The translations under genes and the position numbers were made by a program. Of a stretch of DNA of 19,070 nt, positions 7,325 to 18,672 are shown piece after piece (the stretch's first letter is position 1; each line of letters starts with the position of its first letter). Source of the stretch: Gammaproteobacteria bacterium (GTDB taxonomy: Bacteria; Pseudomonadota; Gammaproteobacteria; Pseudomonadales; M0112); contig SBFY01000044.1 in NCBI GenBank assembly GCA_006227085.1, positions 1 through 19,070 of the forward strand, written 5' to 3'. A model generated the notes under the pieces. The model was not told where the DNA came from, did no database searches, and saw only the letters and a list, made by a program, of their open reading frames with translations.

Positions 7325-7333
7325 TGCTATACT
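7325..7333 (+). promoter_or_regulatory. Extended -10 promoter of suhB
   Basis: TGCTATACT combines the extended-10 TG with a near-consensus TATACT (7328-7333), followed by a GC-rich discriminator CCGCGGCC. The -35 position (TTCGGC, 17 bp upstream) is poor, as is common with extended -10 promoters. The expected start near 7340 is about 33 bases before the suhB ATG. Confidence 0.65.
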
Positions 7334-7372
7334 CCGCGGCCTTTGCTCTTTACCAGATTGACGGATACTGAA

Positions 7373-8185
7373 ATGGAACCCATGTTGACCATTGCCTTGC
7401 GTGCTGCGCGTGAAGCCGGTGAATACATTGTGCGCGCCGGGGAGCGACTTGACCGCCTCACAGTGGAATCAAAATCCGTCAATGACTACGTCTCGGAAGT
7501 CGATCGTGAAGCCGAGCGCATCCTGATCGAAGCCCTCAAGGCCAAATACCCTGACCACGGTTTCCTGGCAGAAGAAAGCACTCCCAGCGATAACATCCGT
7601 GAATGCGAATACCTGTGGGTGATCGACCCACTGGATGGCACCACCAACTTCCTGCGCGGCATCCCCCACTACGCCGTCTCTATTGCCTGTTACCACAAAG
7701 GCCGACTGGAACATGCCATCGTGCTCGACCCGGTACGCCGTGAGGAATTCACGGCCAGCCGTGGCCGCGGTGCACAATTAAACGGCAAACGCATTCGTGT
7801 CTCCGGACGCAACTCACTGGAAGGCGCCCTGCTGGGCACTGGCGTACCGTTTAAATCGCGCTTCCAGGAACATATGCCTGCCTACCTGCAAACGCTCGAC
7901 AAGCTCGCACTGCAAACCGCGGGCATTCGCCGTGCCGGCGCTGCCGCACTCGATCTCGCCTATGTCGCTGCCGGTCGACTGGATGGCTTCTGGGAGATTG
8001 GGCTGCAGGAATGGGATATCGCAGCCGGTGCACTGCTGATACAGGAAGCCGGCGGATTGATCAGTGATGTGCGCGGCGGTGCCGACCACCTGCACAGCGG
8101 CCATGTGGTCTGCGCAACACCCAAGTGCTTCAAACCCATGCTGCAAGTGATCCAGCCGACATTAGGCTATTTACAGAAAGCATAA
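7373..8185 (+). CDS. suhB: Inositol-1-monophosphatase family protein SuhB
   Basis: Mg-dependent phosphatase fold of the IMPase family. In E. coli SuhB also joins the Nus complex that supports rRNA transcription and folding. The 270-residue protein has the metal-binding signatures EES near 67-69, DPLDGTTNF (85-93, both Asp present) and WDIAAGALLIQEAGG (214-228). The Arg pair in GIRRAGAAALDL corresponds to the RR of E. coli SuhB near its dimer and NusA-binding region. The ATG at 7373 (MEPMLTIALRAAREAG) aligns with the family start; an earlier in-frame start at 7343 would lie too close to the proposed transcription start. A strong hairpin terminator follows immediately. It is divergent from trmJ. 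Confidence 0.94.
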   Translation: MEPMLTIALRAAREAGEYIVRAGERLDRLTVESKSVNDYVSEVDREAERILIEALKAKYPDHGFLAEESTPSDNIRECEYLWVIDPLDGTTNFLRGIPHYAVSIACYHKGRLEHAIVLDPVRREEFTASRGRGAQLNGKRIRVSGRNSLEGALLGTGVPFKSRFQEHMPAYLQTLDKLALQTAGIRRAGAAALDLAYVAAGRLDGFWEIGLQEWDIAAGALLIQEAGGLISDVRGGADHLHSGHVVCATPKCFKPMLQVIQPTLGYLQKA

Positions 8186-8211
8186 AAAAGGCGCCGGAAG
8201 GCGCCTTTTTT
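8184..8211. terminator. Bidirectional intrinsic terminator between suhB and secF
   Basis: GGCGCC and GGCGCC form a perfect 6 bp GC stem (8190-8195 with 8200-8205) around a GGAA loop. It is flanked by six A on the left and six T on the right, so either strand ends with a U tract. It begins within the suhB stop codon and lies 27 bp beyond the end of convergent secF. Confidence 0.92.
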
Positions 8212-8238
8212 ATTTCATGGCTTTCATGCCGGGATGAT

Positions 8239-9165
8239 TTACACCACCCCTTCTTCCAGTTCCTTGCGGCTTTGCTCCTGGATCTCCAGGTCTTTCGAGC
8301 TGACCTTCATCAGCACCAACACACTGGCTGCCACATAAATGGATGAATACGTACCCACAAAGACACCGATCAGCAAGGTGCGGGAAAATTCATGCACACT
8401 GGGACCGCCAACAAAAAACATCGCTAACAACACAAGCACAACCGTCAATGACGTACCAATGGTGCGACCTAATGTCTGGGTCAGCGAGACATTACAGATT
8501 TCCAGAGCACTCATCTGGCGATACTTGCGGAAGTTCTCACGGATACGGTCAAACACCACGATCGTGTCGTTAATGGAGTAACCAATCAAAGCCAGCAATG
8601 CTGCCAGCACCGTCAGGTCAAACTCCCAGCCCAGTATCGAGTAGCAGCCGAGGGTAATGATCACGTCATGCAACAAGGCGACCACGGCACCGACTGCAAA
8701 TTTGAACTGGAACCGGAATGCCACATAAGCCATCACCAGTAACAAAGCCGCCAACAGCGCCATACCGCCCTGTTCACGCAACTCATCACCGACTTGTGGA
8801 CCCACCTGGTCAATACTACCGATCACGGGTGCCTGCTCACCGCTGCCCAAGCTTCCAATCAACGCACGAACCGTCGCCTCATCCACACCCGGTGGTAGCT
8901 GGATCAGGATATCCTGCTCGGAACCATATTGTTTCACCACCCCACTGAGGTTCATGCCATTGACCGCCTGTCGCACCATGGCAGGCTCCGTCGGCTGTGG
9001 GAAATGCAGGCGCACCTCAGTACCACCCGTGAAGTCCAGCGCGAAATGCACTTGCTGGACAGCCAGGAAACCCAGGGAAACAAGCACAGCCAACACCGAT
9101 ATCACACCGGTGATATTTCGCAACCGCATGAAGTCAATCACTTTATCGCGCACGACAGCTTTCAT
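8239..9165 (-). CDS. secF: Protein translocase subunit SecF
   Basis: Inner-membrane RND-type subunit that, with SecD, uses proton motive force to drive late steps of Sec-dependent export. The 308-residue protein has an N-terminal membrane segment (about 17-37) and the periplasmic motif LDFTGGTE (43-50). Five further membrane segments lie in the C-terminal half, including GYSINDTIVVFDRIRE (195-210), the conserved SecF motif. The start ATG 9165 has a strong GAGGAG site. A longer in-frame start at 9219 would overlap secD and lacks family support. It lies 10 bp after secD and faces the shared terminator. Confidence 0.97.
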   Translation of the reverse strand: MKAVVRDKVIDFMRLRNITGVISVLAVLVSLGFLAVQQVHFALDFTGGTEVRLHFPQPTEPAMVRQAVNGMNLSGVVKQYGSEQDILIQLPPGVDEATVRALIGSLGSGEQAPVIGSIDQVGPQVGDELREQGGMALLAALLLVMAYVAFRFQFKFAVGAVVALLHDVIITLGCYSILGWEFDLTVLAALLALIGYSINDTIVVFDRIRENFRKYRQMSALEICNVSLTQTLGRTIGTSLTVVLVLLAMFFVGGPSVHEFSRTLLIGVFVGTYSSIYVAASVLVLMKVSSKDLEIQEQSRKELEEGVV

Positions 9166-9175
9166 ACCTTGCTCC

Positions 9176-11041
9176 TCAAATATCCATGGCGCCGAGTTTA
9201 TCGAGTTTACGCCAACCATAGATCAGGTTGGCTTGCGCACGTGTCACCATGATGGCCGTGAACATCGACGTCACAATACCGACAGACAGGGTCACCGCAA
9301 AACCGCGGATTGGACCGGTGCCAACGATGTACAGGATCAAGGCAATGATCAGTGTGGTCAGGTTGGCATCCAGGATGGTCAGGAACGCGCGGTCAAAGCC
9401 GGCACTGATCGCTGACTGCGGCGGCAAGCCGTTTTTCAGTTCTTCCTTGATACGGCTGAAGATCAGGATATTGGCATCCACCGCCATACCCAAGGTCAGC
9501 ACGATACCGGCAATACCCGGCAAGGTCAGCGTGGCCGACATCATCGACATGACCGCGGACAACAACACCAGGTTGGCAAACAGCGAAACATTCGACAGCA
9601 CACCGAACAGGCGATACACCGCTACCATGTACAAGACCACCAGCAGCATACCCAGCTGGATGGACTTGATCCCCAGTTCGATATTTTCCTTACCGAGTGA
9701 TGGGCCAACAGTACGCTCTTCGATGAAATCCATCGGTGCCGCCAATGCACCGGCCCGCAACAGCAAGGCCAACTCGGAAGATTCCGCCGGGCTGTCCAGG
9801 CCCGTAATGCGGAAGCTCACACCCAAGGCATCCCGCACCGTAGCGAGACTGATGATTTTCTTTTCATCATACTTGTCCCGCACCACGACTTCTTCACCCT
9901 GCGCATTGATCACATAGCGGGTACGCGTTTTGCGCTCGATGAACAGGACGCCGAGGTTGCGCCCGATATTACTGCGGGTCGCACGATGCATCTGTTTGCC
10001 GCCCTGGCCATCCAGGCTGATATTGACCTGCGGCGAACCGTTCTCGTCAAACGATGCCGATGCCGTCGACACCTGCTCACCATTGATAATGACCTTGCGC
10101 TCCAGATCAGCCATGCGACCTTGCTGCATGGCATCGCGGAACTCGAAGGTCTCACGTTCCCAGGCCGGTGCATCCGGACGTGCCTCAAGGCGGAACTCCA
10201 GGTTGGCCGTCTTGCCCAAAACCCGCTTGGCTTCGGCGGTATCCTGCACACCCGGCAGCTCCACCACGATACGGTTGCGACCTTGTTTTTGCACCAGCGG
10301 TTCAGCCACGCCGAGCTCATTCACACGATTGCGCAAGGTGGTCAGGTTCTGGTTGACCGCATGGCTTTCAATCTCGGTTATTTCGGCAGGCGACAACCCC
10401 AGCTGCAATTGGATCGAGCCATCCGCCGCAGTGGTCTTATTGCGCTGCAGGTTCTGGAATTGTTCATCCACCAAGGCCCGCGCCTGTTCATACAAGGCTT
10501 CATCCGGCAGGGTAATGACGATCTGCTGCCCTTCCAGCACTACCAAGCCACGAATGCGTGCTTCACGCAGCCGTGTCTTGATATCCGTCATGTAGCCATC
10601 CAGGCGCTTGGCCAATGCCGCATCGGTATCCACCTCCATCAGGAAATGCACACCACCACTCAAGTCCAGGCCCAGTTTCATCGGCCCCGCACCCAAAGCC
10701 ATCAACCAGGACGGTGTTGTCGGTGCCATATTGAGTGCCACCACATAATCGTCACCCAGGGCGCGCTTGATCACCGACTGCGCTTTCAACTGGTCATCGC
10801 GCGACTGCAAACGCAATAATATCGAGCGTTCTTTCAATTCATCGCGCGTTACCACGACGCCGGCATCCGCCAGTGCCTTGCGCGCACGCTGCAAAGCCGC
10901 TTCATCCATGCTTTGCGCACTGCTCTGGGTCGATACCTGGATAGCAGGATCCGGGGCATAAATGTTTGGCAAGGCATAAATAAAGCCGATCACCAATACA
11001 GCAAGAATCAACAGATTCTTCCAAATGGGGTAGCGATTCAT
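9176..11041 (-). CDS. secD: Protein translocase subunit SecD
   Basis: Partner of SecF in the SecDF export motor. The 621-residue length matches the family (615 in E. coli). It has an N-terminal membrane segment with YALPNIY (22-28), the motif LGLDLSGG (123-130), a large periplasmic P1 domain, and five C-terminal membrane segments that include TLGMAVDANILIFSRIKEEL with the proton-relay Asp. The gene normally follows yajC; here it follows purL after 45 bp, with no yajC visible. A GAGG lies 14 bases before the ATG inside a small hairpin, so translation initiation may be modest or regulated. Confidence 0.97.
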   Translation of the reverse strand: MNRYPIWKNLLILAVLVIGFIYALPNIYAPDPAIQVSTQSSAQSMDEAALQRARKALADAGVVVTRDELKERSILLRLQSRDDQLKAQSVIKRALGDDYVVALNMAPTTPSWLMALGAGPMKLGLDLSGGVHFLMEVDTDAALAKRLDGYMTDIKTRLREARIRGLVVLEGQQIVITLPDEALYEQARALVDEQFQNLQRNKTTAADGSIQLQLGLSPAEITEIESHAVNQNLTTLRNRVNELGVAEPLVQKQGRNRIVVELPGVQDTAEAKRVLGKTANLEFRLEARPDAPAWERETFEFRDAMQQGRMADLERKVIINGEQVSTASASFDENGSPQVNISLDGQGGKQMHRATRSNIGRNLGVLFIERKTRTRYVINAQGEEVVVRDKYDEKKIISLATVRDALGVSFRITGLDSPAESSELALLLRAGALAAPMDFIEERTVGPSLGKENIELGIKSIQLGMLLVVLYMVAVYRLFGVLSNVSLFANLVLLSAVMSMMSATLTLPGIAGIVLTLGMAVDANILIFSRIKEELKNGLPPQSAISAGFDRAFLTILDANLTTLIIALILYIVGTGPIRGFAVTLSVGIVTSMFTAIMVTRAQANLIYGWRKLDKLGAMDI

Positions 11042-11049
11042 AGACGGAC

Positions 11050-11066
11050 AGAAACCTCGTGTTTCT
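11050..11066 (-). promoter_or_regulatory. Small hairpin directly upstream of the secD start
   Basis: On the minus strand AGAAAC pairs with GTTTCT around a loop ACGAG. It ends eight bases before the secD ATG and places the only GAGG-like ribosome site in the loop and stem. It could be a translational control element or a remnant of the purL-secD junction. No T run follows. Confidence 0.35.
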
Positions 11067-11086
11067 TGGTGATAGTCAAGGCTGTG

Positions 11087-14959
<3,873 letters not shown>

Positions 14960-15003
14960 GAAGCGGCAAGGCCTCCGGAATGTCAGTCATGCGGAAAGCC
15001 GGC

Positions 15004-15009
15004 ATTGTA
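15004..15009 (-). promoter_or_regulatory. Putative -10 element of purL
   Basis: TACAAT on the minus strand is followed by GCCGGC, 44 bases upstream of the purL ATG. The -35 position at 17 bp (TGCAAA) matches only three of six bases. I see no clear PurR-type palindrome nearby. Confidence 0.5.
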
Positions 15010-15059
15010 CTGGTTTACCCCTGCCTTTGCATTAGCTGGAGCCCTTGCGCCGGACTGTC

Positions 15060-15065
15060 TAGAAT
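15060..15065 (+). promoter_or_regulatory. Putative -10 element of mltF
   Basis: TAGAAT followed by GACGCC, just before mltF. The -35 position is weak. A transcript starting near 15072 would make the ATG at 15074 almost leaderless and so favour the second ATG at 15095. Confidence 0.45.
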
Positions 15066-15073
15066 GACGCCAA

Positions 15074-16597
15074 ATGCCCTGGAAACCCCAGCACATGCGG
15101 ACACCTTGCCGTTCCCGGTCACACCCCCAAGCCCTGATTGCCGTGGTCATCCTGCTGGCATGGTGCCTGTCCGGCTGCGAGCCCGCGGCACCCCAGCGGG
15201 ACCTGATCCAGCAAATCCAGGATCGCGGCGAACTGGTGATCGCCACCCGCGTCAACCCGACCACCTACTACACCTACCGTGACCAGGTCGCCGGCATCGA
15301 ATATGAACTGGCCAATGAGTTTGCCCGCGAGCTGGGTGTGAAACTGGCCGTGCAGCCAGCCGCCAATATCGGCCAGGTCTTTACCCTGCTCAATAACGGC
15401 GAGGTCGACATCGCTGCGGCAGGCCTTACCGTGACCCCCGCCAAGCGCACCCTATACACCTATTCACCCGGCTACATGGCCATCCGGCACCAGGTGATTT
15501 ACAAAGCCGGCACACCCAAACCCCGCAAAGTGGAAGACCTGCTCGGCAAACGCCTGCTGGTGGTTGCCAACAGTGGCCGTGAGGACTGGTTGATTGCACT
15601 GCGCAAGAACTACCCCGATTTGCAGTGGCAGGCGGATGGCGATATCGACACCCAGGGCCTGTTTGAGCAAGTGCAATCCCGGCAAGTGGACTATGCCATC
15701 ATCAATTCCAACGAATTCCAGGTTCACAAAGGGTTCTTCCCGGACGTGAAAGTCGCGTTTGAATTCAACCAACCGCAATACCTGGCCTGGGCCTATCCCG
15801 CTGATGCTGATAAGGCTTTCTCCAAAGCCATCGAACAGTTTTTCAAACGCATCAAGAAAGATGGCACGCTGGAGCGCCTGACCGAGCGCTACTATGGCCA
15901 TACCCATGACACCAGCCAGGCCGGCGCCCTGACCTTCTATAAATTAGCCCGTTCGCGCTTACCCAGATATGAAACGACCATCCGGGAAATCGCAACCGAA
16001 TTCGATATCCCATGGAAACTGCTCGCCGCCATCAGTTATCAGGAATCCCACTGGAACCCGCGCGCGCAATCACCCACCGGGGTTCGCGGCATGATGATGC
16101 TGACCCTGAACACCGCGCGTGAAGTCGGTGTCAGCAACCGCCTGGATGCCAAGGCCAACTTGCGTGGTGGCGCGATTTATTTCCGCAAGATGCTGGACCG
16201 CCTGCCTGACAGCATTGAAGAACCCGACCGTACCTGGATTGCACTGGCCGCCTACAACGTCGGCTATGGGCACTTGCAAGACGCACGATTTATCACGGAA
16301 TTCCGCGGCTATGATCCGGACAGCTGGAATGACGTGAAAAAACACCTGCCTTTACTGGAAGACCGCGACTGGTATCCCTATACCCAATACGGCAAGGCCC
16401 GGGGCAGCGAGCCCGTCACCTATGTTCACAGGATCCGCAATTACTACAACTTGCTGACCTGGTTTGATAACCAGCGGCAAACGGATCAAACACCTGCAGA
16501 AGCAATACCAGAAGACAAAACACCGGTGACCGAACCAGCGGTACCGGATGGCCACCAGGAATTCACGAGCGCCGTTGCCGGAAAAAATCCTGCATAA
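15074..16597 (+). CDS. mltF: Membrane-bound lytic murein transglycosylase F
   Basis: Outer-membrane lipoprotein that cleaves peptidoglycan to form 1,6-anhydromuramyl ends. The basic N-terminus and hydrophobic stretch LIAVVILLAW are followed by the lipobox LSGC (lipidated Cys at 35), which lacks an obvious Asp retention signal at the next position. An ABC-substrate-binding-like domain (about 45-275) precedes the Slt catalytic domain (about 300-470), with catalytic Glu324 in SYQESHWNP and motifs GVRGMMMLT and ALAAYNVGYGH. The last 40 residues are Pro/Glu/Thr-rich and likely disordered. The final 35 bases overlap convergent tadA. An alternative start is ATG 15095, with GGAA upstream. Confidence 0.95.
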   Translation: MPWKPQHMRTPCRSRSHPQALIAVVILLAWCLSGCEPAAPQRDLIQQIQDRGELVIATRVNPTTYYTYRDQVAGIEYELANEFARELGVKLAVQPAANIGQVFTLLNNGEVDIAAAGLTVTPAKRTLYTYSPGYMAIRHQVIYKAGTPKPRKVEDLLGKRLLVVANSGREDWLIALRKNYPDLQWQADGDIDTQGLFEQVQSRQVDYAIINSNEFQVHKGFFPDVKVAFEFNQPQYLAWAYPADADKAFSKAIEQFFKRIKKDGTLERLTERYYGHTHDTSQAGALTFYKLARSRLPRYETTIREIATEFDIPWKLLAAISYQESHWNPRAQSPTGVRGMMMLTLNTAREVGVSNRLDAKANLRGGAIYFRKMLDRLPDSIEEPDRTWIALAAYNVGYGHLQDARFITEFRGYDPDSWNDVKKHLPLLEDRDWYPYTQYGKARGSEPVTYVHRIRNYYNLLTWFDNQRQTDQTPAEAIPEDKTPVTEPAVPDGHQEFTSAVAGKNPA

Positions 16598-17018
16598 GGG
16601 CGCGGCAATCTGCTTCCAGCACACCACCTTCCACTTGCACGGCATGGTTGAACCACGGCGACTCCAGCAAGCGCGCCTGACTGCTCATCACTCCCGCCTT
16701 GGGTTCCAGGGCACCGAACACTACCCGCTTCACGCGCGCATGCACCATCGCACCGGCACACATGGTGCAAGGCTCGATCGTCACGTAAAGCGTCGTATCG
16801 GGTAAGCGATAATTCGCCGAGGCATTCGCCGCATGGCGCATGGCCATGACCTCAGCATGTGCCGTTGGATCATGGGTGCTGATCGGGCAATTCCAGCCCT
16901 CACCCAGCAAGGCATCATCACGCACCAGCACCGCACCCACGGGCACCTCACCAAGCTCATACGCACGCCGGGCACAACGGAGCGCTTCACGCATCCAGTG
17001 CTCATCACGCGCATCCAC
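16563..17018 (-). CDS. tadA: tRNA-specific adenosine deaminase TadA
   Basis: Zinc enzyme that deaminates A34 to inosine in the tRNA-Arg(ACG) wobble position. The 151-residue protein has the zinc and proton-shuttle motif HAE (54-56, in PTAHAEVMAMR) and PCTMC (83-87), and the expected NYRLPDTTLYVTIEP segment between them. I chose GTG 17018, which has GGGAG seven bases upstream and lies 4 bp after the guaA stop. A TTG at 17036 would extend it by six residues and overlap guaA. The C-terminus DFFRQRRS is conserved in the family, so its overlap with mltF is real on the tadA side. Probably co-transcribed with guaA. Confidence 0.95.
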   Translation of the reverse strand: MDARDEHWMREALRCARRAYELGEVPVGAVLVRDDALLGEGWNCPISTHDPTAHAEVMAMRHAANASANYRLPDTTLYVTIEPCTMCAGAMVHARVKRVVFGALEPKAGVMSSQARLLESPWFNHAVQVEGGVLEADCRALMQDFFRQRRS

Positions 17019-17022
17019 GCTG

Positions 17023-18600
17023 TTACTCCCACTCAATCGTGGCGGGCGGCTTGCTCGAGACGTCGTACGTCACACGCGAGACATCGGCGATTTCATTGAT
17101 GATGCGTGAGGAAACGGTTTCCAGCAGCTCCCATGGCAGGCGTGCGGAACGTGCCGTCATGAAATCAATGGTTTCGACGGCACGCAGGCTGATCACCCAG
17201 GCGTAGCGACGACCATCGCCAACCACGCCCACGGACTTGACCGGAGTGAACACTGCAAATGCCTGGCTGGTCTTGTGGTACCAATCGGCCTTGTGCAATT
17301 CCTCGATAAAAATCGCATCGGCACGGCGCAACACGTCGGCATATTCCTTGTGGATCTCACCGAGGATCCGCACACCCAAACCCGGCCCCGGGAACGGATG
17401 GCGATACACCATGTCGTAAGGCAGCCCGAGTTCGAGACCAATCTTGCGCACTTCATCCTTGAACAGTTCGCGCAAGGGTTCGACCAGTTTCAAATGCATT
17501 TTTTCCGGTAAACCGCCCACGTTGTGGTGCGACTTGATCACATGCGCCTTGCCAAACTTGCTGGCCGCCGACTCGATCACGTCCGGATAGATCGTGCCCT
17601 GTGCCAGCCAGCGGGCATCCTCGCACTTGCGCGCCTCTTCCTCGAACACATCGATAAATGTCGCGCCAATGATCTTGCGTTTCTGCTCCGGATCACTCAC
17701 GCCCTTCAGTTTCGACAGGAAACGTTCTTCGGCGTCGACACGCACCACCCGGATACCCATATTACGGGCAAACATTTCCATCACCTGGTCGCCTTCATTG
17801 AGACGCAACAGGCCGTTATCGACAAACACACAGGTAAGCTTGTCACCAATGGCACGATGCAACAGTGCCGCCACAACCGATGAATCCACCCCACCCGACA
17901 AACCCAGCAATACCGGATCATTACCAACCTGTGCGCGCACCTGGGCAATAGCATCCTCAATGATATTGCTGGGTGTCCACAGGGCTTCGCAGGCGCAGAT
18001 CTCACGCACGAAGTGTTCCAGCATGCGCAAACCCTGATGCGTGTGCGTCACCTCCGGATGGAATTGCACACCATAAAAACGCCGGCTTTCATCCGCCATC
18101 GCTGCAATCGGGCAACTCGGGGTTTCGGCAATCACCGTGAAACCGGCTGGCAAGGTCGTCACCTTGTCGCCATGGCTCATCCACACATCCAGCTGTGCGC
18201 GACCGTCATGATCGACATGATCACTGATGTCATGGAACAAGGCACTCTGGCCAACCACGCTCACGCGGGCATAGCCGAACTCGCGGTGATCGGAACCACT
18301 GACCTTGCCGCCCAACTGTTCGGCCATGGTTTGCATGCCATAGCAAATCCCTAACACCGGCAAGCCCATGCTGAAAATTTCCGCGTGGGCGCGCGGGGTG
18401 TTATCAGCCGTGACGGTTTCCGGGCCACCGGAAAGGATGATGCCTTTCGGCGCGAAGGCCTGCAGCGCATCCAGCGGCATATCAAACGGATGGATTTCGC
18501 AATACACACCCAATTCGCGCACACGACGGGCAATGAGCTGGGTGTACTGGGAACCAAAATCAAGGATCAGGATGCGTTGTTGATGAATATTCAAGGACAT
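17023..18600 (-). CDS. guaA: GMP synthase (glutamine-hydrolysing)
   Basis: Last step of GMP synthesis: XMP + glutamine + ATP gives GMP. The 525-residue protein equals the family length. The N-terminal class-I glutaminase has ILDFGSQYTQLIARRVREL, nucleophile Cys86 in GICYGMQ, and the His/Glu pair in VQFHPEVTH. The ATP pyrophosphatase domain has the P-loop LGLSGGVDSS, and the C-terminal dimerisation domain ends in the invariant KPPATIEWE. The start ATG 18600 has a GGGAA site. It follows guaB by 72 bp that contain a hairpin, and precedes tadA by 4 bp. Confidence 0.98.
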   Translation of the reverse strand: MSLNIHQQRILILDFGSQYTQLIARRVRELGVYCEIHPFDMPLDALQAFAPKGIILSGGPETVTADNTPRAHAEIFSMGLPVLGICYGMQTMAEQLGGKVSGSDHREFGYARVSVVGQSALFHDISDHVDHDGRAQLDVWMSHGDKVTTLPAGFTVIAETPSCPIAAMADESRRFYGVQFHPEVTHTHQGLRMLEHFVREICACEALWTPSNIIEDAIAQVRAQVGNDPVLLGLSGGVDSSVVAALLHRAIGDKLTCVFVDNGLLRLNEGDQVMEMFARNMGIRVVRVDAEERFLSKLKGVSDPEQKRKIIGATFIDVFEEEARKCEDARWLAQGTIYPDVIESAASKFGKAHVIKSHHNVGGLPEKMHLKLVEPLRELFKDEVRKIGLELGLPYDMVYRHPFPGPGLGVRILGEIHKEYADVLRRADAIFIEELHKADWYHKTSQAFAVFTPVKSVGVVGDGRRYAWVISLRAVETIDFMTARSARLPWELLETVSSRIINEIADVSRVTYDVSSKPPATIEWE

Positions 18601-18638
18601 GATGTTCCCGTCAGGCTGGTCGTGCCAATAAACAACAA

Positions 18639-18654
18639 CGGGGCTTTCGCCCCG
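18639..18654 (-). terminator. Hairpin between guaB and guaA, attenuator-like
   Basis: On the minus strand CGGGGC and GCCCCG form a perfect 6 bp stem closed by a GAAA tetraloop, followed by the T-rich TTGTTGTTTATT. It resembles an intrinsic terminator with an interrupted U tract. It lies 18 bases after guaB and 38 bases before guaA, so it could reduce guaA expression relative to guaB or stabilise the guaB 3' end. Confidence 0.55.
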
Positions 18655-18672
18655 CTGCCCGTTACATGCGTG

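Noticed and set aside
9166..9219. Upstream extension of SecF
   Set aside because: It overlaps secD and lacks a ribosome site, whereas ATG 9165 has GAGGAG and matches the family N-terminus.
9986..10819. A 277-codon plus-strand frame opposite secD
   Set aside because: Antisense to conserved SecD coding sequence; His/Gln-rich composition is typical of reverse-frame translation.
11074..11079. TTGACT as a -35 for secD
   Set aside because: No acceptable -10 is found 16-18 bp downstream.
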